DNA of 64,000 nt from Aurantimonas aggregata (GTDB taxonomy: Bacteria; Pseudomonadota; Alphaproteobacteria; Rhizobiales; Rhizobiaceae), in NCBI RefSeq assembly GCF_010500835.1, contig NZ_JAAAMJ010000010.1, positions 89,852-153,851 on the forward strand, in the 5' to 3' direction. Of this stretch, positions 56,310-64,000 are shown piece after piece. Both the position numbers and the translations under genes were made by a program. Numbering within the stretch: position 1 is the stretch's first letter; every line of letters begins with the position of its first letter. The notes beneath the pieces are model-generated. The model was not told the origin of the DNA, ran no database searches, and saw nothing but the letters and a program-made list of their open reading frames with translations.

Positions 56310-58400
56310 TTGCTCGAGCTTCGTGAACCGATCCCAGCGGAAGATGCCCAGCCAGCACTCCCGGCAGTCGCACCCACGAGGCAGGCCCCGGGACTTTTCG
56401 TGTCGCGGTTACAGCGTGTCGGCATCCGGCCCCGCCTGCTGGCCGTGATCCTCGCGGCGGTGACCCCGTTCGTCGTCTTGGTCGCTGTTGAAATCCGGTC
56501 GGACTTTCACGAGACCATCGCCGCCGTTCGGGCGGAGGTTCGGGTTGCGGCCGAGCTAGCCGCCAGCCACCAGTCGAGAGCGTTCCTGGAAAGCCGCGTG
56601 TTCCTCGACACGCTCCGATATTCCTTGCCTGCGATTCTCGCCGGCGGCCCCGGATGCGGCGCCGCGCTGGAGCGTCTGCTGGATGCCAACCCCCAGTTCA
56701 ACAGCATCGGCATCGTCGACCAGGCAGGGACGTCGGTCTGCGACCGTCCGGCGGGCGCGGCGGGGTTGCTCGAGGACACCGGGCTCTTCGAGCGCGTGGC
56801 AGAGGCCGGCGGCGATGGTTTTGCCGTCGGTGATTTCACGTTGGGCATGGTCACGGACCGGCCGATCCTGAGCATGGCGATCGGGAGCCCACCAAGCATC
56901 GGATTTGCCTTCGTCGGCTACGATCTGGCGAAACTCGTCTCGATAAGCGATCACACCAAGCTGGCCGCCGGTGCGACCGTATCGATGCTGGACAGCCGAA
57001 GCGGGCGCTTTGTCACGGTCGACGAAGCAGGCGGCATACGCCTGACGGATGCCGTTCCCGGCGACGCGCTGGCGCTTGCCGCCGTCGAGGGTCCCCGATC
57101 CGGGATCACGGATGCGGTCGGCCTCGACGGTGTCGAGAGGATCTTCGGTTTCGCTGCGGTGCCGGGAACGGAGGCGACGGGGTTCTTCGTGTCGGTCGGC
57201 GTCTCGAAATCGGACGCGCTCGCGCCGGTATATGCCCGTTCGATGAAGGCAGCGGCGACGGCACTCCTCGTCTGCCTTCTCGCCTGCCTGACGACATGGT
57301 GGCTCGGGACGAGGACCCATGTCAGACCGATCATCCGACTGACCAGGGTGGCGGAAAGGATCGGCATCGGCGATCTCGAGACGAGGGTCGAGATCGCTCG
57401 TTGGCAGGCCCCCGAGTTCCGCCGTCTGGGCACCAAGCTCAACCGGATGACGGAGCGATTGCAGGCGGTGCGGGCGGCGGAGCAAGCTGCCGCCGCACGG
57501 GACGCGATCTACAGGCTGCTCGCCGAGAACACCGCCGACGTGGTGGTGCGGCTCGACGCTGAGGGGACGTGCACCTTCGTGTCACCGGCAGCGCGCGAAG
57601 TGCTGGGCACCGACCCTCTCGACATGCTCGGCTCCGATCCAGCCGCGATCAGCGTTCCCGAGGATCGCAGCGTCGTGGTCGAGATGATCGCCACGCTCCA
57701 GGGCGGCGATCGGGTTTCCGACGTGCGCTTCCGCGTCGGCCATCCGGATGCCGTCGCGGAATGGGTGGAAGTGACGGCACGGCCGCTGGCGGGCGGCGGA
57801 GCGGTGCTCGTCGTGCGCGATATCACCCGGCGGGTGACGATCGAGGAGGAACTCAAGGAGGCCAACCGTCGCCTCGGGGTTCTCGCGTTCGAGGACGCTC
57901 TCACGGGCCTGACCAACCGTCGCGCCTTCGACGAGCGGTTCGAAGCCGAGTTCAAGCGCGCTGTCCGCGACAAGACCGATCTCAGCCTGATCATCCTCGA
58001 CATCGACCGCTTCAAGAATTTCAACGATACCTACGGCCATCCCGCAGGCGACGCGTGCCTGCGTCTCGTCGCCACGGTTTTCCGGCAGAGCCTCAACCGG
58101 CCCGGCGACGTGGGCGCTCGTTACGGCGGTGAGGAGTTAGCCGCGATCCTTCCCGGAACACCTCCGGAGGGCGCGGCCGACAGGGCCTGGGCCATCCGCT
58201 CCGCGATCCGTTCGCTGGGCCGTGAACACGCCGGATCCGAGTTCGGCATCGTCACGGCGAGCCTCGGGGTGGCGACGCTCTCCGCCGGCTCGGGCTATGT
58301 CGACGCCGCGGCAATGGTGGAGGGAGCGGACCGCCAACTCTACGAGGCCAAGGCGGCCGGTCGGGACACGATGCGGGCCGAGCCTCGCGGACAGGCTTAG
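56310..58400 (+). CDS. membrane diguanylate cyclase with HAMP, PAS and GGDEF domains
   Basis: A 696-residue protein (TTG 56310, with AAGGA upstream; start uncertain). TM1 is at about 40-60, a double-Cache-like periplasmic sensor at about 62-310, TM2 at about 312-335 and HAMP at about 336-390. PAS (about 400-510) and GGDEF (about 530-690) domains follow. The active-site loop is GGEEL (about 606-610), with metal-binding Asp in ILDIDRFKNFND. It makes cyclic di-GMP. A second GGDEF copy lies at 59.6-60.1 kb. Confidence 0.9.
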   Translation: MLELREPIPAEDAQPALPAVAPTRQAPGLFVSRLQRVGIRPRLLAVILAAVTPFVVLVAVEIRSDFHETIAAVRAEVRVAAELAASHQSRAFLESRVFLDTLRYSLPAILAGGPGCGAALERLLDANPQFNSIGIVDQAGTSVCDRPAGAAGLLEDTGLFERVAEAGGDGFAVGDFTLGMVTDRPILSMAIGSPPSIGFAFVGYDLAKLVSISDHTKLAAGATVSMLDSRSGRFVTVDEAGGIRLTDAVPGDALALAAVEGPRSGITDAVGLDGVERIFGFAAVPGTEATGFFVSVGVSKSDALAPVYARSMKAAATALLVCLLACLTTWWLGTRTHVRPIIRLTRVAERIGIGDLETRVEIARWQAPEFRRLGTKLNRMTERLQAVRAAEQAAAARDAIYRLLAENTADVVVRLDAEGTCTFVSPAAREVLGTDPLDMLGSDPAAISVPEDRSVVVEMIATLQGGDRVSDVRFRVGHPDAVAEWVEVTARPLAGGGAVLVVRDITRRVTIEEELKEANRRLGVLAFEDALTGLTNRRAFDERFEAEFKRAVRDKTDLSLIILDIDRFKNFNDTYGHPAGDACLRLVATVFRQSLNRPGDVGARYGGEELAAILPGTPPEGAADRAWAIRSAIRSLGREHAGSEFGIVTASLGVATLSAGSGYVDAAAMVEGADRQLYEAKAAGRDTMRAEPRGQA

Positions 58401-58460
58401 AGGGAACCGGCGCGGCCGGGGACAATGCACCGACAGCGGCTGCCCACGACCGAAAAGCCA

Positions 58461-58883
58461 TCATCGCGCCGGTCTCGAGCCCAAATCCTCATGGAACCGG
58501 AGCAGGTAACCGTCCGGATCGGCCACCACGAACTGCTGATGGCCTTTCTCGATCGGTCCGACAAGGTACCATTTCTCCTCGAGGGGAAGGTAAAGCGCGA
58601 TCCGGTTGCGCTTCAGCGACTCAAGCAGAGGCCGCAAAGAGGGAACGCGGATCTGGACGTTGAGCCCCTTTCCGAAGGGATAAGTGTCGGGGAGGCTCGT
58701 TCCCCCGAAGGTCCGTCCCAGACCGATCTGGTCGATCATCAACTCGGCCGAACCCAGCTTGAGATAGCCGAATCCTTCCTCCGGGCGCTCGTAAGCGCAT
58801 GAGAAGCCGAGGACAGCGCAGTAGAAGTTCCTCGACCGGCGATAGTCGGTGACGGCGAATTCCGGGACGAGCGCGTTGGTCAT
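58461..58883 (-). CDS. glyoxalase/bleomycin resistance-fold protein
   Basis: A 140-residue VOC-fold protein from ATG 58883 (MTNALVPEFAVTDYRRSRNF). It has the paired betaalphabetabetabeta units: YRRSRNFYCAVLGF and a C-terminal FVVADPDGYLLRFHEDLG that supplies the typical Glu/His metal-site pattern. It resembles bleomycin-binding or small-molecule-modifying glyoxalase relatives; the substrate is unknown. Confidence 0.82.
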   Translation of the reverse strand: MTNALVPEFAVTDYRRSRNFYCAVLGFSCAYERPEEGFGYLKLGSAELMIDQIGLGRTFGGTSLPDTYPFGKGLNVQIRVPSLRPLLESLKRNRIALYLPLEEKWYLVGPIEKGHQQFVVADPDGYLLRFHEDLGSRPAR

Positions 58884-59148
58884 GGGGTTAGAGACCCTAG
58901 TGTGTGGCACCTTCGTCACCGAGTGAGACGATGGTATTCGAGTACGTTCGAACGGGTATCGTGCTGATAAGGATGAGGCGCGCTCGTCGCGTCCGGCATT
59001 GGCCGCTTTGGGTGGAAGAACGAACCCGCTTCCGCGGGATGGGCGGCGGCTTCGTCGTTGGCGGACTGACATGAGCGCCTTGCGCTGATTGAGCGTTGCC
59101 CGATGCGGGCGGACGATCCTGGCTCCTTCACTCGAACGGAGCCTTCCC

Positions 59149-60075
59149 ATGAACACCCTGCCTGTTCCCGCAGCGTCGGCCAGCCCGCTGCGCCAGCGCC
59201 TGATCGCCGACATGTCGATGCGCCGCTTCTCGATGGAGACGCAGCGCAACTATCTGCGTGACGTCGGGCGCCTCGCCTCGTTTCTCGGGCGCTCGCCCGA
59301 CACGGCCAGCGCCGAGGATTTGCGCCGCTTCCATATTGCGCTCCAAGAGACCGGTCTCGGCGTGCCGACGATGAACGCCATCGTCTCGGCGCTACGCTTC
59401 TTCTTTATCCAGACGATCGACCGACCCGATCTCGCCCGCAAGTTGGTGCGCCTGCGCTACCCCCGCAGCCTACCCAATGTTCTCAGCCCCGACGAGGTGC
59501 GCCGCCTGCTCGGCGCCACCGTCTGCCTGAAGCATCTGGCAGCGCTCTCGGTCGCTTACGGCGCGGGCTTGCGCGCCTCCGAGGTGGCGAGCCATCGGCG
59601 CGCCCTCGACGAGCAGTTGGACTCCGAGTTCCCTAGGGCGGTCCGCGCCAAGACCGACCTCAGCTTTCTCCTGATCGATGTGGACAGCTTCAAGTCCTTC
59701 AACGACACGTACGGGCACCCAGCCGGAGACGAATGCCTTCGCCGGATCGGCGGGGCGCTTGAGGGAAACCTGCGGCGTCCGGGGGACTTTACGGCGCGCT
59801 ATGGCGGAGAGGAGCTTGCGGCGGTGATGCCCGCCACGAGCGCGGCCGGAGCCTTCGAGCGGGCAGAGGCCGTGCGTCAGGCAGTCCGGGAACTGGCGAT
59901 TCCGCATTCCGGCAGCAGCCACGGTGTCGTGACGATCAGCGCGGGCGTTGCGACGTTGACGGCAGGGGCGGGAGCGGAACTGCGGGATCTCGCCGGGTTA
60001 ATCCAGTCGGCGGATGTGGCACTTTACCAAGCCAAGGCCAACGGTCGGGATACGGTCGTCGCCGCGGCCGCGTAG
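59149..60075 (+). CDS. chimeric gene: truncated tyrosine recombinase fused in frame to a GGDEF domain
   Basis: A 308-residue frame from ATG 59149 (GGAG ribosome site). Residues 1-147 are a tyrosine recombinase of the type I recall beside IS91-like elements: a SAM-like core-binding domain (RRFSMETQRNYLRDVGRLAS) and the start of the catalytic domain ending YGAGLRASEVA, which holds only the first catalytic Arg. At about residue 148 it changes abruptly to SHRRALDEQL, the start of a GGDEF domain (GGEEL at 219-223, IDVDSFKSFNDTYGHPAGDE) that lacks its N-terminal (D..TGL) segment. The recombinase is inactive; the cyclase core could still fold. Confidence 0.85.
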   Translation: MNTLPVPAASASPLRQRLIADMSMRRFSMETQRNYLRDVGRLASFLGRSPDTASAEDLRRFHIALQETGLGVPTMNAIVSALRFFFIQTIDRPDLARKLVRLRYPRSLPNVLSPDEVRRLLGATVCLKHLAALSVAYGAGLRASEVASHRRALDEQLDSEFPRAVRAKTDLSFLLIDVDSFKSFNDTYGHPAGDECLRRIGGALEGNLRRPGDFTARYGGEELAAVMPATSAAGAFERAEAVRQAVRELAIPHSGSSHGVVTISAGVATLTAGAGAELRDLAGLIQSADVALYQAKANGRDTVVAAAA

Positions 60076-60260
60076 CACGCGTTGTGCGAAGGCTCACGTT
60101 CGGCAATACTCTGCGCCACCCCCGGTCCCAGCGTCGCAGTTAATTTATGTGAGTAACCGAAACTATTCCCGATTGGGGTGGAATGCAGACAGGCAGCTCC
60201 GGAGCAGCAACTGTGGACAAGCAGACATTGTACGTCGCGCTGACCCTGGGCTGTTGGTTA

Positions 60261-60860
60261 TCAGGCGGGAAAACGCGCAGCGACGCCATCAACGACGTCG
60301 TCGACAATCCCCTGCAACTCAGTCGGTGTGGCTCCATCCCGCGCTTGGATCGAAATGCCCTGCATGATGGCTGACAGATGCCGGGCAAGTCGTTGCGCTG
60401 TGTCTTCGTCCAAGAAGGGGTGCAGCGCTGTCCCGATCCTGCCTCGCAAGGCATCGCGCCGTGCGGCAGCGTCATGAGCCAGGGGGGCGTGATCCGGATG
60501 ACATGCAATCATGCCGCTGGAGACCATGCACCCGCCCTCGCGGTCGGGATGTGTCACGGACCGGACGGCACCCTCCAGCAGCGTCCGCATGGCGTCCGCC
60601 AACGATGGGTTTTCACCAAAGTCGAGTTCAATGGAACCGTATCTCTCCTCGTATCGATCGATCGCCTCCCTATAGAGCCCTTCCTTACTCCCGAAAGCGG
60701 AGTAGAGGCTCGGGGGGGCGATTCCGATCGCCTTCGTGAGGTCGCCGATCGAGACGCCCTCATAGCCGCTTCGCCAGAACAGGCGCATCGCCGTCTCGAC
60801 AGCCTGGTCTCGGTCGAAACTCCAAGGTCGACCGCCGCGTGATTTCTTCTCAGGTTGCAT
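60261..60860 (-). CDS. TetR-family repressor of the alpha/beta hydrolase gene
   Basis: A 199-residue regulator from ATG 60860 (MQPEKKSRGGRPWSFDRDQA). The helix-turn-helix is VSIGDLTKAIGIAPPSLYSAF (about 38-58) and the C-terminal domain carries the TetR_C pattern with GGCMVSSG. It is divergent from the hydrolase; repeats CGATCACTAAAC and CGATCAGTAAAC in the shared promoter are likely operators. Confidence 0.88.
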   Translation of the reverse strand: MQPEKKSRGGRPWSFDRDQAVETAMRLFWRSGYEGVSIGDLTKAIGIAPPSLYSAFGSKEGLYREAIDRYEERYGSIELDFGENPSLADAMRTLLEGAVRSVTHPDREGGCMVSSGMIACHPDHAPLAHDAAARRDALRGRIGTALHPFLDEDTAQRLARHLSAIMQGISIQARDGATPTELQGIVDDVVDGVAARFPA

Positions 60861-60862
60861 AC

Positions 60863-60921
60863 CGATCACTAAACAAAGTTTGACAGGCCGTGTCAATGGC
60901 GTTAGTTAGCGATCAGTAAAC
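60863..60921. promoter_or_regulatory. divergent promoter with two direct-repeat operators
   Basis: CGATCACTAAAC (60863-60874) and CGATCAGTAAAC (60910-60921) flank TTGACA (60880-60885), a 17-bp spacer and TAGTTA (60903-60908) that drive the hydrolase gene. The second repeat overlaps the start site, as expected for repression. Confidence 0.6.
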
Positions 60922-60937
60922 AACTCGGAGACAACAA

Positions 60938-61909
60938 ATGACCAACCCACGACGCGCGTTCCTGTCAGGCGTCGCAGGCCTCGTCGCTTTGGCGATCGGG
61001 ACGGCTGCCATCGCACCGCACGCCCAGGCTACGCCCGCTTCCCCGACTGCTGCCATCTTCTCAATAACGAAAAATGCAGTTGGCCGGGAGACGTTTGCCG
61101 TTCGCTCAAAGGATGGCACCAACCTCGTCGGGGAAGTACAGGGCAATCCAGAAGCGCCCGAGATTCTGCTCATCCACGGACTACGGCAAAGCCGGCTGAG
61201 CTGGGAGAAGCAACTCGCCGATCCGGCGCTCAGTGGTTTCCGGATCGTGAGCTTCGATCTTCGCGGACACGGCGATTCAGATAAGCCCGAGATGCCTGAA
61301 GCCTATTCGGAAGCGGACAAGTGGGCGGACGACGTTGCCGCCGTGATCAGCGCGACGAAACTCCAACGGCCCGTACTCGTAGGCTGGTCACTCGGTGGCT
61401 ACGTGGCTGGCGCCTACCTGCGCAAATATGGCGGCGAGGCGATTGCGGGTGTCAATCTAGTGGATGCGGTCACCAAGTTGTCGCCGGACCTTTTTACCAA
61501 AGAGACAGGGGCCTTTGCAGTTACGGGCACTTCGCATGATCTCGCCACGCGGACGGCTGCGACGGTTGACTTCCTCGCTGCCTGCTTCCATCAGCCTCCT
61601 ACGGAGCTCGAAATGCAGCGGATGCTTGTCGTCAACGGCATGACGGCACGGGCGGCCAACGAAGGGTTCCTTCAATCCAACACAACTGACTTGGAACCCG
61701 CCTTCAAAGCATATGCGGGCCCGATCCTTTTGACGCATGGCGTTCATGACCGCCTGGTTCGGATTGCCATGTCGGAGCGTATCCAGGCCATCCATCCGAA
61801 CAGTCGGCTTTCAGTTTATCAGGAGAGCGGTCATAGCCCGTTTTACGAAGAGCCGGTTCGCTTCGGGGAGGAACTGGCCACGTTCGTGCGTGACGCCAAC
61901 AAAGACTAG
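60938..61909 (+). CDS. exported alpha/beta hydrolase
   Basis: A 323-residue hydrolase with a Tat-like signal (RRAFLSGVAGLVALAIG, cleavage after AQA, about residue 31). The alpha/beta fold shows the oxyanion HG in LLIHGLRQSR, the nucleophile elbow GWSLGG, and a C-terminal His in ESGHSPFYEE with Asp in HGVHDRLV. It acts on an ester or similar substrate, probably in the periplasm. Slightly more AT-rich than its surroundings. Controlled by the divergent TetR. Confidence 0.88.
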   Translation: MTNPRRAFLSGVAGLVALAIGTAAIAPHAQATPASPTAAIFSITKNAVGRETFAVRSKDGTNLVGEVQGNPEAPEILLIHGLRQSRLSWEKQLADPALSGFRIVSFDLRGHGDSDKPEMPEAYSEADKWADDVAAVISATKLQRPVLVGWSLGGYVAGAYLRKYGGEAIAGVNLVDAVTKLSPDLFTKETGAFAVTGTSHDLATRTAATVDFLAACFHQPPTELEMQRMLVVNGMTARAANEGFLQSNTTDLEPAFKAYAGPILLTHGVHDRLVRIAMSERIQAIHPNSRLSVYQESGHSPFYEEPVRFGEELATFVRDANKD

Positions 61910-61920
61910 TTGTATACAAC

Positions 61921-62206
61921 GTTCTATGTTCCATAACGGCATTGGATGACACTGCGGCACTGCACGCGGCATCTAATAGCAATTTCCGCTTTAGAGTAGC
62001 GTAGCGGCGGTCGCCGACGTCGTGGATGGGTCGTGAGCAGAACGCCAGGTATCCGCAAAGGAGCTCCAGAAGCTGCCGGTCCGCTGTCGGCCCGAAGCGC
62101 CGCCGGAAATCATTTCTGACGAGGGTGGCTCGCCGGCTTCTGTTACTGAGACGGGATCTTCAAAAGCGGACAGGCCCGATACCTCCCGACAATGCCGGGC
62201 TTCGGT
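61921..62206. other. intergenic region without a recognised gene
   Basis: 286 bp between the hydrolase stop and the end of the convergent TetR gene. A 12-bp palindrome GTTGTATACAAC (61909-61920) overlaps the hydrolase stop codon. Nothing else was recognised. Confidence 0.45.
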
Positions 62207-62869
62207 TCAAGGACTGATCGGAACTGTTCGCGCGTCCCATCCGAGCATAGCAGTCTCGGCCACCGACCGCAGCTCCCGGCTGCTGGCGCCGTCCCGCGCG
62301 AGGATGGACATGCCGCTCTGAACAGTCTGCACGAAGCGCCCGAGCGCATGGATGTCGATCGATGCCGGGATCTCACCGCTTTCTATCGCCTCGACCAGGC
62401 GTGTCTTGATGCGCTCGAGCGAGACGCTCCGCTCCGAACGAACCAAGGCGCCGAGCTCGGCATGTCCCTCGCACCCGACGGAGGACAAGGTGACCATGCA
62501 GCCCCGGGGACTGTCGTAGAGCGATCCCGTCAGCGCATCCGCCAATGCCAGAAGATAGGCCTCGACGGCCTCTCGAGCCGTTCTCGCTGAGTGGAAGCAG
62601 GTCCAGGCGTGGTGCTCGTAGCTGTCGACGTAGTGTCGTACCGCCTCGGCGTAGAGCGCCTCCTTGGAACCGAAGGCAGCATAAAGGCTCGGCGACCCGA
62701 TCCCCATCGCTTCCGTCAACTCGGCCATCGAAGTCGCCTCGAAACCCTTCTGCCAGAACAGGCGCATTGCTGCGCCGAGCGCCGTCTCGCGGTCGAACGC
62801 ACGGGGGCGCCCGCGAACGCGGGGTCTGGTTTCACAGAGCTTCGTAATGCGACTTCCATCATTTTGCAT
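62207..62869 (-). CDS. TetR-family repressor of the SDR gene
   Basis: A 220-residue regulator from ATG 62869 (MQNDGSRITKL); ATG 62881 is also open. The helix-turn-helix is TSMAELTEAMGIGSPSLYAAF, almost the same layout as the repressor at 60261-60860 (RPRAFDRETALGAAMRLFW versus RPWSFDRDQAVETAMRLFW), so the two are paralogues. The C-terminal half has the GCMVTLSSVG motif. It is divergent from the SDR gene. Confidence 0.88.
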   Translation of the reverse strand: MQNDGSRITKLCETRPRVRGRPRAFDRETALGAAMRLFWQKGFEATSMAELTEAMGIGSPSLYAAFGSKEALYAEAVRHYVDSYEHHAWTCFHSARTAREAVEAYLLALADALTGSLYDSPRGCMVTLSSVGCEGHAELGALVRSERSVSLERIKTRLVEAIESGEIPASIDIHALGRFVQTVQSGMSILARDGASSRELRSVAETAMLGWDARTVPISP

Positions 62870-62933
62870 CGATCGACACATAACTGGATTGACCGCCGCC
62901 AACAAGGGCCCTATTTTTGTATCGATCAACACA
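62868..62933. promoter_or_regulatory. divergent promoter with two direct-repeat operators
   Basis: ATCGATCGACACA (62868-62880) and ATCGATCAACACA (62921-62933) lie 53 bp apart. Between them are TTGACC (62889-62894), a 17-bp spacer and TATTTT (62912-62917) that drive the SDR gene. The second repeat covers the expected start site. Confidence 0.65.
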
Positions 62934-62946
62934 GAAAGGGATGATC

Positions 62947-63687
62947 ATGCAGGACTTGGTAGGCAAGCGCGCTTTGGTGACGGGCGCCTCGCGTGGAATA
63001 GGCGCGGCAATCGCTGTGGCGTTGGCCGAGAAGGGCGCCGATGTCGCGATCACCTATTCCGGTTCGGCGGACCGGGCGGCCGAGGTCGCCCGGACGATCG
63101 AGGGGAAGGGCCGCAAGGCGCTGGCCATTCAGGCCGATAGCGGCGATCCAGCTTCCATCAAGCGGTCGGTGGAGGAGACGGTTGCCGCGCTGGGCGGTCT
63201 CGACATCCTCGTCAACAACGCGGGGATCGCGCTCTACAACACGATTGCCGAGTTCGGCGTGGACGAAATCGACGCGCTGCTCCGTGTGAACGTGCGCTCC
63301 CCTATCCTCGCCGCACAGGCCGCTATCCCTCATCTGAAAGCGGGCGGGCGCATCGTCTCGATCGGCTCGGCGGGCGCCGAGCGCATCGTCGGCGATCCGG
63401 GAACCGTGTACTACATGACGAAGTCGGCGCTTCAGTCTTTCACGCGCGGCTTAGCGCGGGAACTGGGCCCACGTGACGTCACCGTGAACCTCGTCCAGCC
63501 GGGCTCGACCAACACCGACATGAACCCGGCCGACGGCCAGTTCTCCGACTGGCAGCGTTCGCTGATGCCGCTCGGCCGCTATGGCGATCCGGAGGACGTC
63601 GCTGCGGCAGTCGCGTTCCTGGCGAGTCCGGCAGCCAAGCATATCACCGGTGCGATCCTGAATGTCGACGGCGGCCTGAACACCTAA
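62947..63687 (+). CDS. short-chain dehydrogenase/reductase (3-oxoacyl-ACP reductase-like)
   Basis: A 246-residue SDR from ATG 62947 (AAGGG six bases upstream; ATG 62941 also open). It has the nucleotide motif TGASRGIGAA (about 13-22), NNAG (about 87-90), a catalytic Ser in VSIGSAG, and Tyr-X3-Lys in YYMTKSAL. The C-terminal GAILNVDGGLNT is typical of the classical family. It probably reduces a carbonyl with NADPH. Regulated by the divergent TetR. Confidence 0.9.
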   Translation: MQDLVGKRALVTGASRGIGAAIAVALAEKGADVAITYSGSADRAAEVARTIEGKGRKALAIQADSGDPASIKRSVEETVAALGGLDILVNNAGIALYNTIAEFGVDEIDALLRVNVRSPILAAQAAIPHLKAGGRIVSIGSAGAERIVGDPGTVYYMTKSALQSFTRGLARELGPRDVTVNLVQPGSTNTDMNPADGQFSDWQRSLMPLGRYGDPEDVAAAVAFLASPAAKHITGAILNVDGGLNT

Positions 63688-63695
63688 GCCGCACG

Positions 63696-63727
63696 CCCCT
63701 GTGCCGTCCCACCTGTCGGCACAGGGG
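63696..63727 (+). terminator. hairpin after the SDR gene
   Basis: CCCCTGTGCCG (63696-63706) pairs perfectly with CGGCACAGGGG (63717-63727) around a 10-base loop, nine bases after the SDR stop. No T-tract follows. Confidence 0.55.
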
Positions 63728-63893
63728 CTGGTCACCCGGAGAAGGTCAGTTCCCGATCGTTCGCGATCCATCCGGTCGTGACCATGGCATCGACGGGCGG
63801 CGCAGCCGTAGAGCGGATGCCGACCCGCCTCGAACGGCCGCTTCCGAGGATCGACCATCAGCCCGGCGAGTGTCTGATACCAACGTGCGCTGA

Positions 63894-64000
63894 TCAGAAC
63901 TCATGCGCCCAGTCCCGCATTCCGATTGAGATGATTTTCCAGGGCTGATCGACGAGCTTGTTCCAAGCGTCACAGCAGTGGGCGACGATGTCGTCGTAGT
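63894..64000 (-). CDS. IS630-family transposase, 3' end (partial at window edge)
   Basis: On the minus strand the frame from the window end reads YDDIVAHCCDAWNKLVDQPW, then ISIGMRDWAHEF and stops at TGA (63894-63896). This is the C-terminal signature of IS630-family transposases (DIIADCCEAWNKL...DWAH-like). The rest lies beyond the window, so it is unclear whether the element is intact. The 166 bp between it and the SDR hairpin show no gene. Confidence 0.85.
   Translation of the reverse strand, partial: YDDIVAHCCDAWNKLVDQPWKIISIGMRDWAHEF

Overview
The window is a GC-rich alphaproteobacterial chromosome segment. Gene content and order point to the Hyphomicrobiales (Rhizobiales): a gene transfer agent (GTA)-type tail gene, a feuPQ-like two-component pair, cytochrome c maturation genes ccmIEFH (cycHJKL), a DegP/HtrA protease, a second two-component pair and glnE follow one another as I recall them in rhizobia such as Sinorhizobium. 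The genus cannot be fixed from the sequence; an Aurantimonadaceae-like marine or soil rhizobialean is plausible. No rRNA, tRNA or CRISPR array was seen.

Region 1 (1-7.6 kb): the 3' part of a GTA/phage-tail baseplate 'megatron' gene, split by a complete IS1595-family transposon (1949-5572) with perfect 25-bp inverted repeats and an 8-bp target duplication. The transposon carries passenger genes: a winged-helix-like protein, a DUF1902/HicB-like protein with a small partner, a DUF6471 protein and a membrane protein. A holin-like gene follows the broken tail gene.

Region 2 (7.6-31 kb): housekeeping backbone. It holds a small exported protein with feuPQ-like regulators, a lipoprotein, a RelE-type toxin-antitoxin pair under a palindromic promoter, ccmIEFH, degP, a response regulator and kinase, glnE, a PAS histidine kinase, pepN, an orphan molybdenum hydroxylase large subunit and a DMT exporter.

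Region 3 (31-36 kb): small accessory genes. These are an SCP2-like protein, a quinone oxidoreductase divergent from a TetR regulator, a decayed DMT transporter fragment, csbD, a DUF21 membrane protein and a PRC-barrel protein.

Region 4 (36-51 kb): a phosphorus/arsenic island. A Tat-exported PhoX phosphatase and a phnDCEE uptake operon each follow a Pho-box-like site. Next come moeA and a full arsenite oxidation locus, aioX-aioS-aioR and aioB-aioA. The aioB promoter is a near-consensus sigma-54 element with palindromes upstream. The likely logic: AioX senses arsenite, AioS/AioR activate aioBA from the sigma-54 promoter, MoeA supports the molybdenum cofactor, and the Pho genes secure phosphorus when arsenate, a phosphate mimic, is produced.

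Region 5 (51-64 kb): MFS and SMR transporters, a family-4 uracil-DNA glycosylase, ETF-ubiquinone oxidoreductase, a LprI-like protein, a diguanylate cyclase, a glyoxalase-fold protein, an in-frame chimera of a truncated tyrosine recombinase and a GGDEF domain, two TetR-regulated enzymes (an alpha/beta hydrolase and an SDR), and the 3' end of an IS630 transposase at the window edge.
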